Source: DASXTC01 sp036505635
GTDB lineage: Bacteria > Acidobacteriota > Polarisedimenticolia > JACPZX01 > DASXTC01
Assembly (NCBI GenBank): GCA_036505635.1
Contig: DASXTC010000053.1
Coordinates: 1-64,000, forward strand
Direction of reading: 5' to 3'
Length of the DNA: 64,000 nucleotides
Under the pieces are notes generated by a model. The model had not been told where the DNA came from and made no database searches. It was given only the letters and a program-made list of their open reading frames with translations. A program made the position numbers and the translations under genes. Shown here piece after piece: positions 45,001 to 52,556 of the stretch; positions within the stretch are counted from its first letter, which is position 1; each line of letters begins with the position of its first letter.

Positions 45001-46040
45001 TCCACGTAGAACCCGAGCATCTGAGTGATATTGGTGTAGGGCATCGGGTAGCCGGGCTGCATCGTGCCGCACTTGTCCGGTGAAGGGCAGATCCCTGTAT
45101 TGGTCAGCGGGTAGACTCCTCCCTTGACCTTCCTCTCCTGGTAGTTCACGACGTCGTGGAACTGGATCACCTCGCCCGTGTGGGCGTCCACGATGACCTC
45201 GTAGCGCCCCGGATCGGGCGCCCGCTCGAACCCGAAGACCCATGCGAGCCGATGCGAGTAGCCGCCGCCTGCGGGCGCCCCCTTCTCGTAGGCGATCTCG
45301 CGGCCGGGAGGAGTGTGCGGGAGAATCTCCAGGGCCGGCTCCTTCCACACGACGTCCGCCGGGCTCCGCCCGCCGGCGTAGTCGAAGCCGACCTTAAGCG
45401 CCTCCTGCGCGTCGAGTCGCGGGCGTGTGCCGACCCGCACTGCACCCCACTGCGAGGCTCCGATAAGGACCAGGTTGCCGTGGCTGACGGTGGCAGTAAT
45501 GAGACCGTAACGTACGGGGATCCTATCGACCTCCTGCTGGATGGTGACCTGCCAGAGGTCGTCCGTGACCTTCGTCGCCTGGGAGGCGCCCATCTGCGTT
45601 GCCTGAATGCCCAGGACCTCGGAGTTGACCTCGACGAACCTTCTGACTTGAGCTCCCACCACGCCGGCGTCGACCTCGGAGACCGGAGCGCCCAGCGCGG
45701 CGGAGAGGTCCCTCAGTGATACCTGGTTTCCTCTCGCGGTGCCGGGGATCACCGGTGTGCTGAGCAGCACGCTGGTGGGGACTCCCGATCTCGGATCGAT
45801 GTGCGCCCTGACCTGGGGGCCATGTGCGTGCAGGAATCCCTCCCAGGCGTGGGCGTTGGGGAGATTGACGCGGATCTCGTCCAGCGGGATGTTCGCGGTG
45901 CTGATGTAGAGGTCGGGGCGGGAGAACTCCAGCTTCGCCAGGGGCGAGTCCGATCGTTTGACGTCCACGGCAGGCAACAGGGCCGCGGTAAGGACGAGCA
46001 GGATGACGGGAATGAGAAAACGACGGGCGCGTGGCAGCAT
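42042..46040 (-). CDS. Large secreted zinc metallopeptidase with MopE-type repeats
   Basis: 1332 aa from ATG 46040 (GGGGGG 6 nt upstream). A signal peptide is at ~1-25, then an FTP/PepSY-like propeptide region to ~300 (VTIQQEVDRIPVRYGLITATV). The catalytic HEWGH is at 513-517, with a likely third ligand Glu533 in NSAESYADIAAMY, i.e. a gluzincin related to thermolysin/fungalysin types. Numerous Cys suggest disulfides. A fibronectin-like domain sits near ~790-835. At ~845-960 and ~1113-1183 are Asp-rich MopE/thrombospondin-3-like metal-binding repeats (DDDNDGDPDTTDC, NGIDDNC, KDNDCDGLVD). It is an extracellular protease divergent from the sigma/CHAT module. Confidence 0.9.
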   Translation of the reverse strand: MLPRARRFLIPVILLVLTAALLPAVDVKRSDSPLAKLEFSRPDLYISTANIPLDEIRVNLPNAHAWEGFLHAHGPQVRAHIDPRSGVPTSVLLSTPVIPGTARGNQVSLRDLSAALGAPVSEVDAGVVGAQVRRFVEVNSEVLGIQATQMGASQATKVTDDLWQVTIQQEVDRIPVRYGLITATVSHGNLVLIGASQWGAVRVGTRPRLDAQEALKVGFDYAGGRSPADVVWKEPALEILPHTPPGREIAYEKGAPAGGGYSHRLAWVFGFERAPDPGRYEVIVDAHTGEVIQFHDVVNYQERKVKGGVYPLTNTGICPSPDKCGTMQPGYPMPYTNITQMLGFYVDGAGVFQWTGNATTTLQASHVRVTDTCGTISESAASGDIDLAGSNGQHNCSIPFGHSPGDTAASRTVMYELQKMSEQARGWLPGGSWADGSVGVTVNRPTFFYYCNAAWDGSGILTWQGDTVCDSACCSAEAEPDGCNFNMCMQGACPFPCCHQCRNLGEIAGVIDHEWGHGLDDNDTGGFMSNSAESYADIAAMYRTQTSCGGYGFITSYWNNDSGCGMAPDGTGWNGDQGQSAPHCLTDCTAFRDSDWGKHADNTPDTPQNFVCSKCNSGSGPCGREIHCDNAPAAQAAWDLAARDLQSPPFSYDSVTAFDLANRLFYLGSGMVTNWYACDCEAGTADGCAASSGYMQWLTLDDDDDNLSNGTPHMTALYDAFNRHGIACTPAQGGPTPVNSGCSGTPYVETPPVLTVTPTCGQVDLSWSGVASAASYRVTRTEGHAGCDMGRAIIATPTGTSSSDPEVAGGRQYCYAVTAVGASESCFGQSSACTCVTAYPAGSSADSDGDTVPDCGDPDDDNDGDPDTTDCAPVNPAVYHGATEVCNGIDDNCVSGVDEGFPDFDGDGIKDCVDLDADGDGVNRPADCDDLNTFIPSPEDIYHLPACNDFQDNDCDNVIDLDCATDASTYLSLLSTQVSGPLSNIAAASSPNNVYQTLTEGGGGTNKRLKVLYTFPGVNNLNYLLAFEGFKNNTSEIFSISYANSAACGTDEVYNTTLMSVSKIGSDSNTLQTTGVGTVTNSRPLLCIKFEDAGADSQADTVSIDRLYLKPGEFVNCGDADQDGYTTSCSSCFNRYCPILDCDDADPQESPGLVEGPPGNANCSDGKDNDCDGLVDLDDREQCLVAPPDVLANGEIAGTGTVTGTYVLTQVSDNSWQSIKEAKVGGKSKLVHTWFFDNVPAGYAHKLYIEGQKLEAGDDDFVFYYSTDNVNYTAVSGATVTQAFVDQVLEPLFGSGSLSGRIYIQVRDSDPNNSGSQLNTLKVDRLAIKTVP

Positions 46041-46358
46041 GCGATTCCCCCCACGAGAGTCGAAATAGGATCCCTCGCGGCCGGCACGCCCGGCAGTTTC
46101 CGGGATCGACGCGGCCGGGATATCGACGGACCAGGACCATTCGCCGGTTATATTGTCGGTGGGGGCATTCAGGTTCCCTGTTTTCCCTCGATTGAAGGAA
46201 CGCGAGAGTGGGTCGGCGACGGTCGCCGCGCACTTATGATGACGCGAGATGCCCCCTCGGGAGTAGAATCCACCCACGGGGGTGTGGGAGGGCCGCCCCC
46301 GGTGGTGCTCGAATGGCGTCCCGTTTCCCTCCATCGACAGCGGCCCGGGGAGCGCTCG
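46041..46358. promoter_or_regulatory. Divergent promoter region, metallopeptidase / ECF sigma
   Basis: 318 nt separating a secreted protease gene from the sigma factor operon, with no gene of its own. GGTTCC and GGAACG arms (46170-46204 region) form a loose inverted repeat that could be a control site. I cannot define -35/-10 elements with confidence. Shared control of both directions by the ECF factor is plausible. Confidence 0.45.
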
Positions 46359-46916
46359 ATGCCGTACGACGAGGACAGCCTTCAGGGCCGGCTCCTGGCG
46401 GGCGACGACGATGCCCTCGCTCTGGTCAGACGCTGGATCGCCGATTCGCTGTCGGCGGCGAGATTCTGGCGCCTTCGAGGCGAATGGAGAGACCTCCAGC
46501 AGGAGGTGCTTTCCCGACTTGTGGCGAGTCTTCGGAGGGAACGATTCCGCTCGGATGGAGAATTAAAGAGCTACGTACAGGGGATCTGCCGCCACACGGC
46601 ACAAACCCGCCTCGCGGAGCGGGTCCACAGGCCGGTGCTGGCGGCAGGGGTGGATCCCGCGGACATTCCATCGACGGGCGACACCGAAAAGCAGGTCATC
46701 ACGGATCAACTCGTTCGGAGAGCGCTCGAGGAGGCCTCCACTGAGTGCCGCGAGATGATCCGGGCGTATTTTCTGGAGGAGCTGTCGTACGCGGAGCTGG
46801 CCTCGCGGTTCGGTGTGCCCGTGGGAACCGCCAAGTCCAGGCTTTTCCGTTGCCTCCGATGTCTGCGGGAGTCGATCGGGTCCGGCGCGCCGCGTCCCGT
46901 GCGGCCGGCCCGGTGA
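46359..46916 (+). CDS. ECF-type RNA polymerase sigma factor
   Basis: A 185-aa sigma-70 family protein. Region 2 is at ~20-85 (RFWRLRGEWRDLQQEVLSRLVASLRRE; LKSYVQGICRHTAQ) and region 4 at ~115-175 (CREMIRAYFLEELSYAELASRFGVPVGTAKSRLFRCLRCL, containing the helix-turn-helix). There is no region 1 or 3. It is followed by a zinc-finger anti-sigma gene and a CHAT gene, so it probably directs its own operon and perhaps the divergent protease. The ATG at 46359 is chosen for normal ECF length. Confidence 0.9.
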   Translation: MPYDEDSLQGRLLAGDDDALALVRRWIADSLSAARFWRLRGEWRDLQQEVLSRLVASLRRERFRSDGELKSYVQGICRHTAQTRLAERVHRPVLAAGVDPADIPSTGDTEKQVITDQLVRRALEEASTECREMIRAYFLEELSYAELASRFGVPVGTAKSRLFRCLRCLRESIGSGAPRPVRPAR

Positions 46917-46973
46917 CGGGAGCGGACCTCGGCGTGCGACACGCGCGTCATGGGTGAGCGAGGGGGTGGATCG

Positions 46974-47846
46974 ATGACGCACGAGGAATACCAGTCCGCT
47001 GTCCCTGCCTATCTGGCGGGACGCCTGGCGGAAGAGGAACGGCGCCGGCTGGAGTCGCACCTGTCCGTGTGCGAGGACTGCGAGGAGCTGGTGACGAGCC
47101 TGCACGTGGTCCCGGAGGCGGTCGCTCGACACGGCGCCTCCCTGTTCGACCCTCACCCCGATCCTTCGGATCTGCGGCGCTTCGTGGGAGACGAGCCGGT
47201 CGAGGATCGGGAGCGAGTGCGGAAACACCTGGCGGTCTGCGTCTCCTGCGAGCTGGAGGCGGCAGGCTGGTCGGCGCCGGTGTTGCACGCGGCGGGACGC
47301 GTCGAGGGTTCGGACCGGTGGGGACCGGTGAAAGCGGGGAGGCTCGCGGCGGCCGTCTCGTTGCTGGCGGCGGGCCTCGTCCTGGGGTTCCTGCTCGCTT
47401 CCCTGGCGCCGGGGCGAAGCTCGTCCGGTGATGGGCCGATCGATCTGCCGGTTCTCGATCGAGCGACGCGCGGTGGTTCCGCGGTCACGCGGATCCACGT
47501 CCGAGCGGGACAGAGCGCGTTCGTGATAGCGGTCCCCTTCGTGGCGCCCGAGGGACGCTCCGGGACGGAGCCGCTCCGTCTCGATATCCTTTCCTCGGAC
47601 GGGCGCCCGATCTTCACCCTGCGCGACACGGCGGCCGGCCTGCGGCGACGAGCCGACGCTTCCGGTGTCATAGCACTTCTCATCGACCGCCGTCGCCTGG
47701 CCCCCGGCGCCTACCAGGTCGCGATCTCAGGAGCCGGGGGGCCGGAGGACCGCATAGCGGTCATGCCGTTCGAGGTGGTGGGGGAGGAACCTCGGACGGG
47801 AACCGATGGAACGGAGGCGAACCCTGCCACCTCGCCGAACGACTGA
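46974..47846 (+). CDS. Zinc-finger anti-sigma factor, membrane anchored
   Basis: 290 aa. It carries two HxxxCxxC zinc-binding motifs, HLSVCEDCEELV (~30-41) and HLAVCVSCELEA (~85-96), so two ZAS-like anti-sigma domains in tandem. One membrane segment follows (~115-140, LAAAVSLLAAGLVLGFLLASLAP). The periplasmic C-terminal ~145 residues are a beta-rich domain. AGGGGG before the ATG at 46974 supports this start over 46950. It should hold the upstream sigma factor inactive until a periplasmic signal arrives. Confidence 0.85.
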   Translation: MTHEEYQSAVPAYLAGRLAEEERRRLESHLSVCEDCEELVTSLHVVPEAVARHGASLFDPHPDPSDLRRFVGDEPVEDRERVRKHLAVCVSCELEAAGWSAPVLHAAGRVEGSDRWGPVKAGRLAAAVSLLAAGLVLGFLLASLAPGRSSSGDGPIDLPVLDRATRGGSAVTRIHVRAGQSAFVIAVPFVAPEGRSGTEPLRLDILSSDGRPIFTLRDTAAGLRRRADASGVIALLIDRRRLAPGAYQVAISGAGGPEDRIAVMPFEVVGEEPRTGTDGTEANPATSPND

Positions 47847-47853
47847 GTGATAC

Positions 47854-50800
47854 ATGAGCTCGAGGAGCGCGAGAGAACTGGACCGCGGGACCCTTCTTGC
47901 CGGCGTCGTCATCCTGCTGTTCTGCCTGCCGGCCGTTCGGGCCGGACCCGCTTCGACGGGAAGCCTGCTGGAGACGGGCTCCATCCGGAGCCTGATCGAG
48001 AAAGGAGCTCTCGAAGCCGCGGAACGCCGGACCCGCGACCTGATCGCTTCGCTGGACCGGGAGGGGAAGCAGGAGACCGCCGAGGCGGCCGAGGCGCTCG
48101 ATCTCCTTCTTCAGGTTCTCGACCTGCGAAGCCCCGTTGCCTCTCGTGCCCTGACCGTGGCCCGGCGCGCCGCTGATCTGCGCCGGCGGCTCGATCCGGT
48201 GAGCCCCGCCTTTGCCCTCAGCCTGGAGAATCTGGGCCGGTGGCTGCACAGGTCGGGGCTGGAGCAGGAATCCCGTAAGGTCCACAGGGAGGCGCTGATC
48301 CTCAGGGAGAGGATCCTAGAACCGGGCCACCCTTCCATCGCTGTGTCGCTCAACTCGCTGGGGGCGTCCTTCGCGAGGTCGGGGGATTGGGTGGTCGGCC
48401 GGTCCTACTACGAACGCTCGCTGGCGACCTTCGATCGCTCGTCAGGTCTCGCGCGCCCGGAGGCGAGGATCGCGCTGTTCAACCTCGCCGAGCTGCTCGA
48501 GAATATGGGCGACTACACGGCTGTCAAGGGACTGTACGAGCGCCTCCTGGAGGACTTGGACCGCCGCGCCGATCCCTCGCCTCTGGGTCGCGTCCGGGCG
48601 TTGTCGTGGATCTGCCAGATGGACCATCGGCTCGGAGACGATGCGCGCGCCCGGATCAGCTACTTCGAGGCGCGCGAGCTGTGGGAATCGGCCCACGCTC
48701 AGGACGGCCCGGTCCCGGGGGTCGGCTTCAGGGAGCTGGCCAACACCGCGGCGCGTCTGGGCACTGCGGCGAGAGCGGCAGGCGAGGTGGAGGACGCCAG
48801 GCGGTTCTATCTGCGCTCGGTGGAGGTGCGGGAGGGGATGCTTGGAAGGGATCATCCCGAAACGTCCTGGGATCTGCGCCGTCTGGCGGAGACGCTTCAC
48901 GAGTCGGGAGACTCGGCGGGGGCGAGACCCTTCATCGACAGGGCCTGCCGGATCCAGCCCGAGGACACGCCGGGCGACCGCGCCACGCTCGCCTGCTGTC
49001 TCGCGCTGCAGAGCGCCATCATGAGACGGATGGGTGAAGCGGGATCCGCGCGCGAGGTGAGCCGGCGGGCGCGGAGCCTCGGCGAGTCCACGCTCGGCGC
49101 CGCCAGCCCCGAACTGCTGCCGATCGTCTTCGAGCAGGCTCGTGTGAGCCTCTCGCTCGGCGATTTCAACGAAGCGCGCCGCCACGCGCTGGGAGGAGAA
49201 GCGAGCGCCCGACGGTTCTTCCTTCGCACCGCGTCCGGACTCTCCCACGGTGAGGCGCTGCGTTTCGAGGAAGCCCGCGTGAGCGGTCTCGACATCGCGC
49301 TGTCGTCTCTGACGGCGCCGCCGGACGGTCCCACCACCGCCGCCGTCCAGGAGACCTGGGACGCCGTGATCCGCTCGCGCGGCCTCACCCTCGACGAGCT
49401 GATCGCGCGCCGCCGCATCACCTCGGCCGCCCGGATGCAGGGGTTGAACGACCTCGTGAAACGGCTCGAGGCGGACAGGAGCCGGCTGGCGCACGTGGCG
49501 GCGCGCGGGCCCGCGAAGGACTCGGTGGAGGACTTCGCCGAGACTGTGCGCTCGCTCATGCATCGGCAGGAGAGCACCGAGCGGGAGCTCGCCGCCCGCA
49601 GCGCTCCCTTCCGGCGGCTCCTGGATCAACAGGAGGTCGGATGGGCGCTAGTCGTCGAGGCGATGCCGCGCGACGCGGCCCTGGTCGCGTACGTCCGGTA
49701 CACCCGCTCGCGCGAGGTCGGCGGTCGTCTGACCGAGAACCCCGGGTACCTGGCCTTCGTGAAGAACGCGTCGGACGGCAAGCCTCAGGTCGTCCCCCTC
49801 GGCGATGCCTCGGCGATCGAGTCGCTGGTCGGCCGGTGGCGTGAGAGGGTGGCCGCCCCGCCGCGCAACGGTCTCGGCTTCGACGAGGAGAGGGACGCCG
49901 GGGAGCTCGCCGCCGCGGGGAACCGGCTCCGCGAAGCGATCTGGGATCCGGTCGAGAAGCGTCTCGGCCGCGAGCGGATGGTGCTCGTCGTCCTCGACGG
50001 CGAGCTTCACCGGATCAACCTCGCGGCGCTGCCGGCCCCCGACGGCCGCTACCTGGTCGAATCCGAGCGCGTCGTTCATCACATCGCCTCTGAGAGAGAT
50101 TTGGCCGGGCCCGGCGCCACGCGTACCGGCGCGGGGCTCCTTGCGGTGGGGGCCCCGGAGTTCGACACGCGCCCCATTGAAGTTGGGACCTCCTCATGGC
50201 CCTCACTGAATCGAGGTGGCTCGTTCGCCGGAATCAGATCCACTCCGTTTCGACCGCTGATCGGTGCGCGGCTGGAGGTGGAGGAGATCGCGGCCCGGTG
50301 GAGGGAGGCCGGCGGCGGGCCGGGCGCGGACCCCGTCGTGCTGGTGGGGCGGAACGCGACGGAAGCCGCCTTGAAGTCGCTCGCTCCCGGACGTCGAGTG
50401 ATTCATCTGGCGACGCACGGTTTCTTCGATGGGGCGCCGGTGGCGGACCCCAGGGCCGGTCGCCGCGCGGGTGTCCTCGACTCGAACCCCCTGCTTGCCA
50501 CCGGTCTGGCCCTGGCCGGGGCCAACGAGAGGAGCTCGGGCGATTCCACGGCGGAATCCGGTGACGACGGGATCCTCCTGGGCGAGGAGGTTCTCTCGCT
50601 CGATCTCACGGGGGTCGAATGGGTGGTCCTCTCGGCCTGCGGTACCGGCCTGGGACCTGTGCAGCCGAGGGAAGGGGTTCACGACCTCGGACGTTCCTTC
50701 CAGGGAGCCGGCGCCGCCACCGTCATCACGACCTTGTGGGAAGTAGAGGACGAGTCGACGCGCGCCTGGATGAAGGGGCTCTACCGGGCCCGCCTCGCGG

Positions 50801-50925
50801 GCCGCTCCACGGCGGAGTCGTTCCGGCAAGCGAGCCTCGACGTCATCGAGGAGGGTCGAACGAAAGGCCGCCCCTACCACCCGTATTATTGGGGCGGGTT
50901 CGTCGCCGCCGGTGACTGGAGGTGA
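47854..50925 (+). CDS. Exported TPR-CHAT (caspase-like) protein
   Basis: 1023 aa, starting 7 nt after the anti-sigma gene. The signal peptide is ~10-31 (GTLLAGVVILLFCLPAVRAG). TPR repeats occupy ~35-480 (SLENLGRWLHRSGLEQESRK; SLNSLGASFARSGDWVVGRSYY). A coiled-coil part is at ~520-590. The C-terminal CHAT domain (~680-1023) is a caspase-fold peptidase with His855 in HLATHGFFDG and Cys929 in VVLSACGTGLG; both catalytic residues are present. CHAT proteases cleave partner proteins in defence and cell-death systems. Here export implies a periplasmic or surface role. The target is unknown. Confidence 0.9.
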   Translation: MSSRSARELDRGTLLAGVVILLFCLPAVRAGPASTGSLLETGSIRSLIEKGALEAAERRTRDLIASLDREGKQETAEAAEALDLLLQVLDLRSPVASRALTVARRAADLRRRLDPVSPAFALSLENLGRWLHRSGLEQESRKVHREALILRERILEPGHPSIAVSLNSLGASFARSGDWVVGRSYYERSLATFDRSSGLARPEARIALFNLAELLENMGDYTAVKGLYERLLEDLDRRADPSPLGRVRALSWICQMDHRLGDDARARISYFEARELWESAHAQDGPVPGVGFRELANTAARLGTAARAAGEVEDARRFYLRSVEVREGMLGRDHPETSWDLRRLAETLHESGDSAGARPFIDRACRIQPEDTPGDRATLACCLALQSAIMRRMGEAGSAREVSRRARSLGESTLGAASPELLPIVFEQARVSLSLGDFNEARRHALGGEASARRFFLRTASGLSHGEALRFEEARVSGLDIALSSLTAPPDGPTTAAVQETWDAVIRSRGLTLDELIARRRITSAARMQGLNDLVKRLEADRSRLAHVAARGPAKDSVEDFAETVRSLMHRQESTERELAARSAPFRRLLDQQEVGWALVVEAMPRDAALVAYVRYTRSREVGGRLTENPGYLAFVKNASDGKPQVVPLGDASAIESLVGRWRERVAAPPRNGLGFDEERDAGELAAAGNRLREAIWDPVEKRLGRERMVLVVLDGELHRINLAALPAPDGRYLVESERVVHHIASERDLAGPGATRTGAGLLAVGAPEFDTRPIEVGTSSWPSLNRGGSFAGIRSTPFRPLIGARLEVEEIAARWREAGGGPGADPVVLVGRNATEAALKSLAPGRRVIHLATHGFFDGAPVADPRAGRRAGVLDSNPLLATGLALAGANERSSGDSTAESGDDGILLGEEVLSLDLTGVEWVVLSACGTGLGPVQPREGVHDLGRSFQGAGAATVITTLWEVEDESTRAWMKGLYRARLAGRSTAESFRQASLDVIEEGRTKGRPYHPYYWGGFVAAGDWR

Positions 50926-50935
50926 TGGCTCCGGA

Positions 50936-51119
50936 TCAGAGGCCGCCGGCCTCCGTCCGCTGCAGCGGGAAGAGCGCCGCGAGCATCCGGTCGAGATGGC
51001 CGCGCCATGTCCCAGGCCTCGTGGGGCGAGCGCATGTGGTACCTGCCCCAATCCATGTAGATGACCACCGGCTGCTCCTGCGCGCTCCGCACGAGGTCCG
51101 TGAACTCCGAGACCGAGGC
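50936..51119 (-). pseudogene. Truncated and frameshifted esterase (enterochelin-esterase-like) 3' end
   Basis: Reading left from ~51119, SEFTDLVRSAQEQPVVIYMDWGRYHMRSPHEAWDMA matches the C-terminal part of Fes-like putative esterases in pieces (VVIYMDWGRYHMRSPHEAW). After AWDM the frame shifts: the continuing family tail is GHLDRMLAALFPLQRTEAGG and stops at 50936-50938. About 40 expected residues between the two parts are missing. The 5' part of the gene is replaced by the 25-nt repeat and unrelated sequence. Confidence 0.65.
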
Positions 51120-51124
51120 GCGTA

Positions 51125-51149
51125 GGAAATTCAAACTGCGCTTCTGGGT
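51125..51149 (+). repeat. Imperfect 25-nt direct repeat, right copy
   Basis: The partner of 41847-41871 (21/25 identical). It sits exactly where the truncated esterase loses similarity, as expected for a recombination or insertion junction. Confidence 0.6.
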
Positions 51150-51431
51150 GCGGCGGATTCAAGCTGCGCAGTGGGCGGGTGGCCACGGGCGGATGGATCG
51201 CGGCGAGGATCCGCATCCGCCCGCCGCTGATTGCTTCTGCGCCCCGCGGTCCGGGGCACTGGCGCCGTCTCCCCCTTTACACTCCTGGGCCAGTCTTCTC
51301 ATCCGGAGCATGCCTGCAGCGCATGGCCCGCTCGGCCTTGCTCTGGTGAGGCGCCGTTGCCATGCAGCGTGAAGCCCATCGCGTGATACTCGCGTTGGCA
51401 ACTCCGTCTCCAGCATGTCTCCAAGACTGGG

Positions 51432-51471
51432 GAGCACTCCAGAGCACAGCAGAGCACTCCAGAGCACAACG
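51432..51471. repeat. Two tandem 20-nt units
   Basis: GAGCACTCCAGAGCACAGCA at 51432-51451 is followed directly by GAGCACTCCAGAGCACAACG at 51452-51471 (18/20 identical). Each unit itself holds two GAGCAC boxes. It lies 80 nt before the tmRNA fragment and might be recombinase arm-type sites. Confidence 0.7.
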
Positions 51472-51550
51472 AATTGACCACATGGCAACGAATTTCCAGC
51501 GAGTTCCGACGAAGGTCGCGCGTCATCAATCAATCAGCGTTTTGAGGTGG

Positions 51551-51579
51551 CGCGGGTTCGACTCCCGCCGCCTCCACCA
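51551..51579 (+). repeat. tmRNA (ssrA) 3'-end fragment, right copy of 29-nt direct repeat
   Basis: Identical over 29 nt to 40458-40486, with T-arm, acceptor 3' strand and CCA. The sequence before it (TTTTGAGGTGG) differs from the left copy, so the identity starts exactly at the T-stem, as expected for an att core. Confidence 0.7.
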
Positions 51580-51668
51580 ATCCATGGTGCGGCCGATCCG
51601 GCGCCCCACAGATCTCCCCCCCGCGGCCAAGGCTGGCCTTGCGTGGCCCCCGGTATATATTGCCTGGC

Positions 51669-52550
51669 ATGGAGACCTTCGGACAGAAAGTGCGGCAGGC
51701 GGTCGAGAGCCAGGGACTTCCGCTCGCTGAGGTGGCGGAGGCGACCGGGCTCGGCATCGAGCACATCCAGGCGCTCGAGCGCGACGACTTCAGCGCGTTG
51801 CCAGGTAACGATACCGTCGAGGAGGGCCTTCGGTCGCTCGCGCGGCTCCTCGACGTCGACCCGGACGAGGTGATCGCGGACTACAACCGGGAACGACAGA
51901 GATGGCTTGCGGCGATGCCAGCTGAGGCCGAGGTGGAACCATCGCGCACGAGATCTGGCCGCACGGGCGGAATCGCCATCCTGGCGTCGGCGATCCTCGC
52001 TCTCATCGTCATCGCCTTCCTCATCTGGTCCCGCTCGTCGACGGCGCCCGAGTCACGCCCGTTGGCGCTTGCCCAGGGCAAAGCGCCAATGAAGAGAGCG
52101 GTGGAGGAGACGCGGGACTTGCCCGGTGCTCCGGCTGGGGCGGTCTCCCCGACGGACGTGAACTCCCGGCCCCCCGATTCGATGAAACCGGGTTCTGTGA
52201 TCGAGCAGCCAACCGACGCTTCGGAGCTGTCGATCCGGCAGAATGGTGTCGGCAGGGGTGTCGTCCACCACGAGCTGGTGGGCGGGGCCACACAGTTCGA
52301 GGAGGGGGAGCGGGTCTGGTTCTGGAACCTGATCGAGGGGGGCGCCGTCGGCGAGGCGATCGACCACGTCTGGCTCCACGAGGGAAAGGAAAGGCTCCGC
52401 GTGCAGCTCAAGCTGGGCGGAGCGCGCTGGCGCACCAAGAGCTACAAGGATCTGAACCCAGGCTCGAAGGGGGACTGGGCAGTCGAGGCGCGGGACGAGG
52501 CTGGCCGCGTCCTGGCCCGGCGGGAGTTCCTCTGCTCCCCACACCGCTAG
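51669..52550 (+). CDS. RodZ-like HTH membrane protein with DUF2914 domain
   Basis: 293 aa. The N-terminal ~70 residues are an HTH_25/RodZ-type helix-turn-helix (ETFGQKVRQAVESQGLPLAEVAEATGLG). A membrane segment is at ~97-118 (GIAILASAILALIVIAFLIW), then a low-complexity linker, then a C-terminal DUF2914 domain (~200-293; ERVWFWNLIEGGAVGEAIDHVW). The architecture suggests a cytoplasmic DNA- or cytoskeleton-binding head and a periplasmic sensor. TATATT ends 7 nt before the ATG, so a leaderless mRNA is likely. It lies just outside the right tmRNA fragment. Confidence 0.83.
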   Translation: METFGQKVRQAVESQGLPLAEVAEATGLGIEHIQALERDDFSALPGNDTVEEGLRSLARLLDVDPDEVIADYNRERQRWLAAMPAEAEVEPSRTRSGRTGGIAILASAILALIVIAFLIWSRSSTAPESRPLALAQGKAPMKRAVEETRDLPGAPAGAVSPTDVNSRPPDSMKPGSVIEQPTDASELSIRQNGVGRGVVHHELVGGATQFEEGERVWFWNLIEGGAVGEAIDHVWLHEGKERLRVQLKLGGARWRTKSYKDLNPGSKGDWAVEARDEAGRVLARREFLCSPHR

Positions 52551-52556
52551 ATCGAA

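Larger units (their letters stand above)
50926..51668. other. Gene-poor region with scars and repeats
   Basis: 743 nt with no intact gene. It contains a degraded esterase 3' end (minus), the right copy of the 25-nt repeat, a 20-nt tandem duplication, and the right tmRNA 3' fragment. Local base composition at ~51370-51540 is more AT-rich than neighbours. This is the right boundary of the island-like block. Confidence 0.6.

Noticed and set aside
47854..50925. CHAT gene as part of a type III-E CRISPR (Craspase) system
   Set aside because: No CRISPR repeats or cas genes are in the window, and the protein has a signal peptide and an ECF/anti-sigma operon context.
51432..51471. CRISPR-like repeats
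   Set aside because: Only two directly abutting units without spacers.
40487..51550. Integrase or transposase inside the island-like block
   Set aside because: No gene in this interval has tyrosine/serine recombinase or DDE motifs, so a functional mobile element is not claimed.
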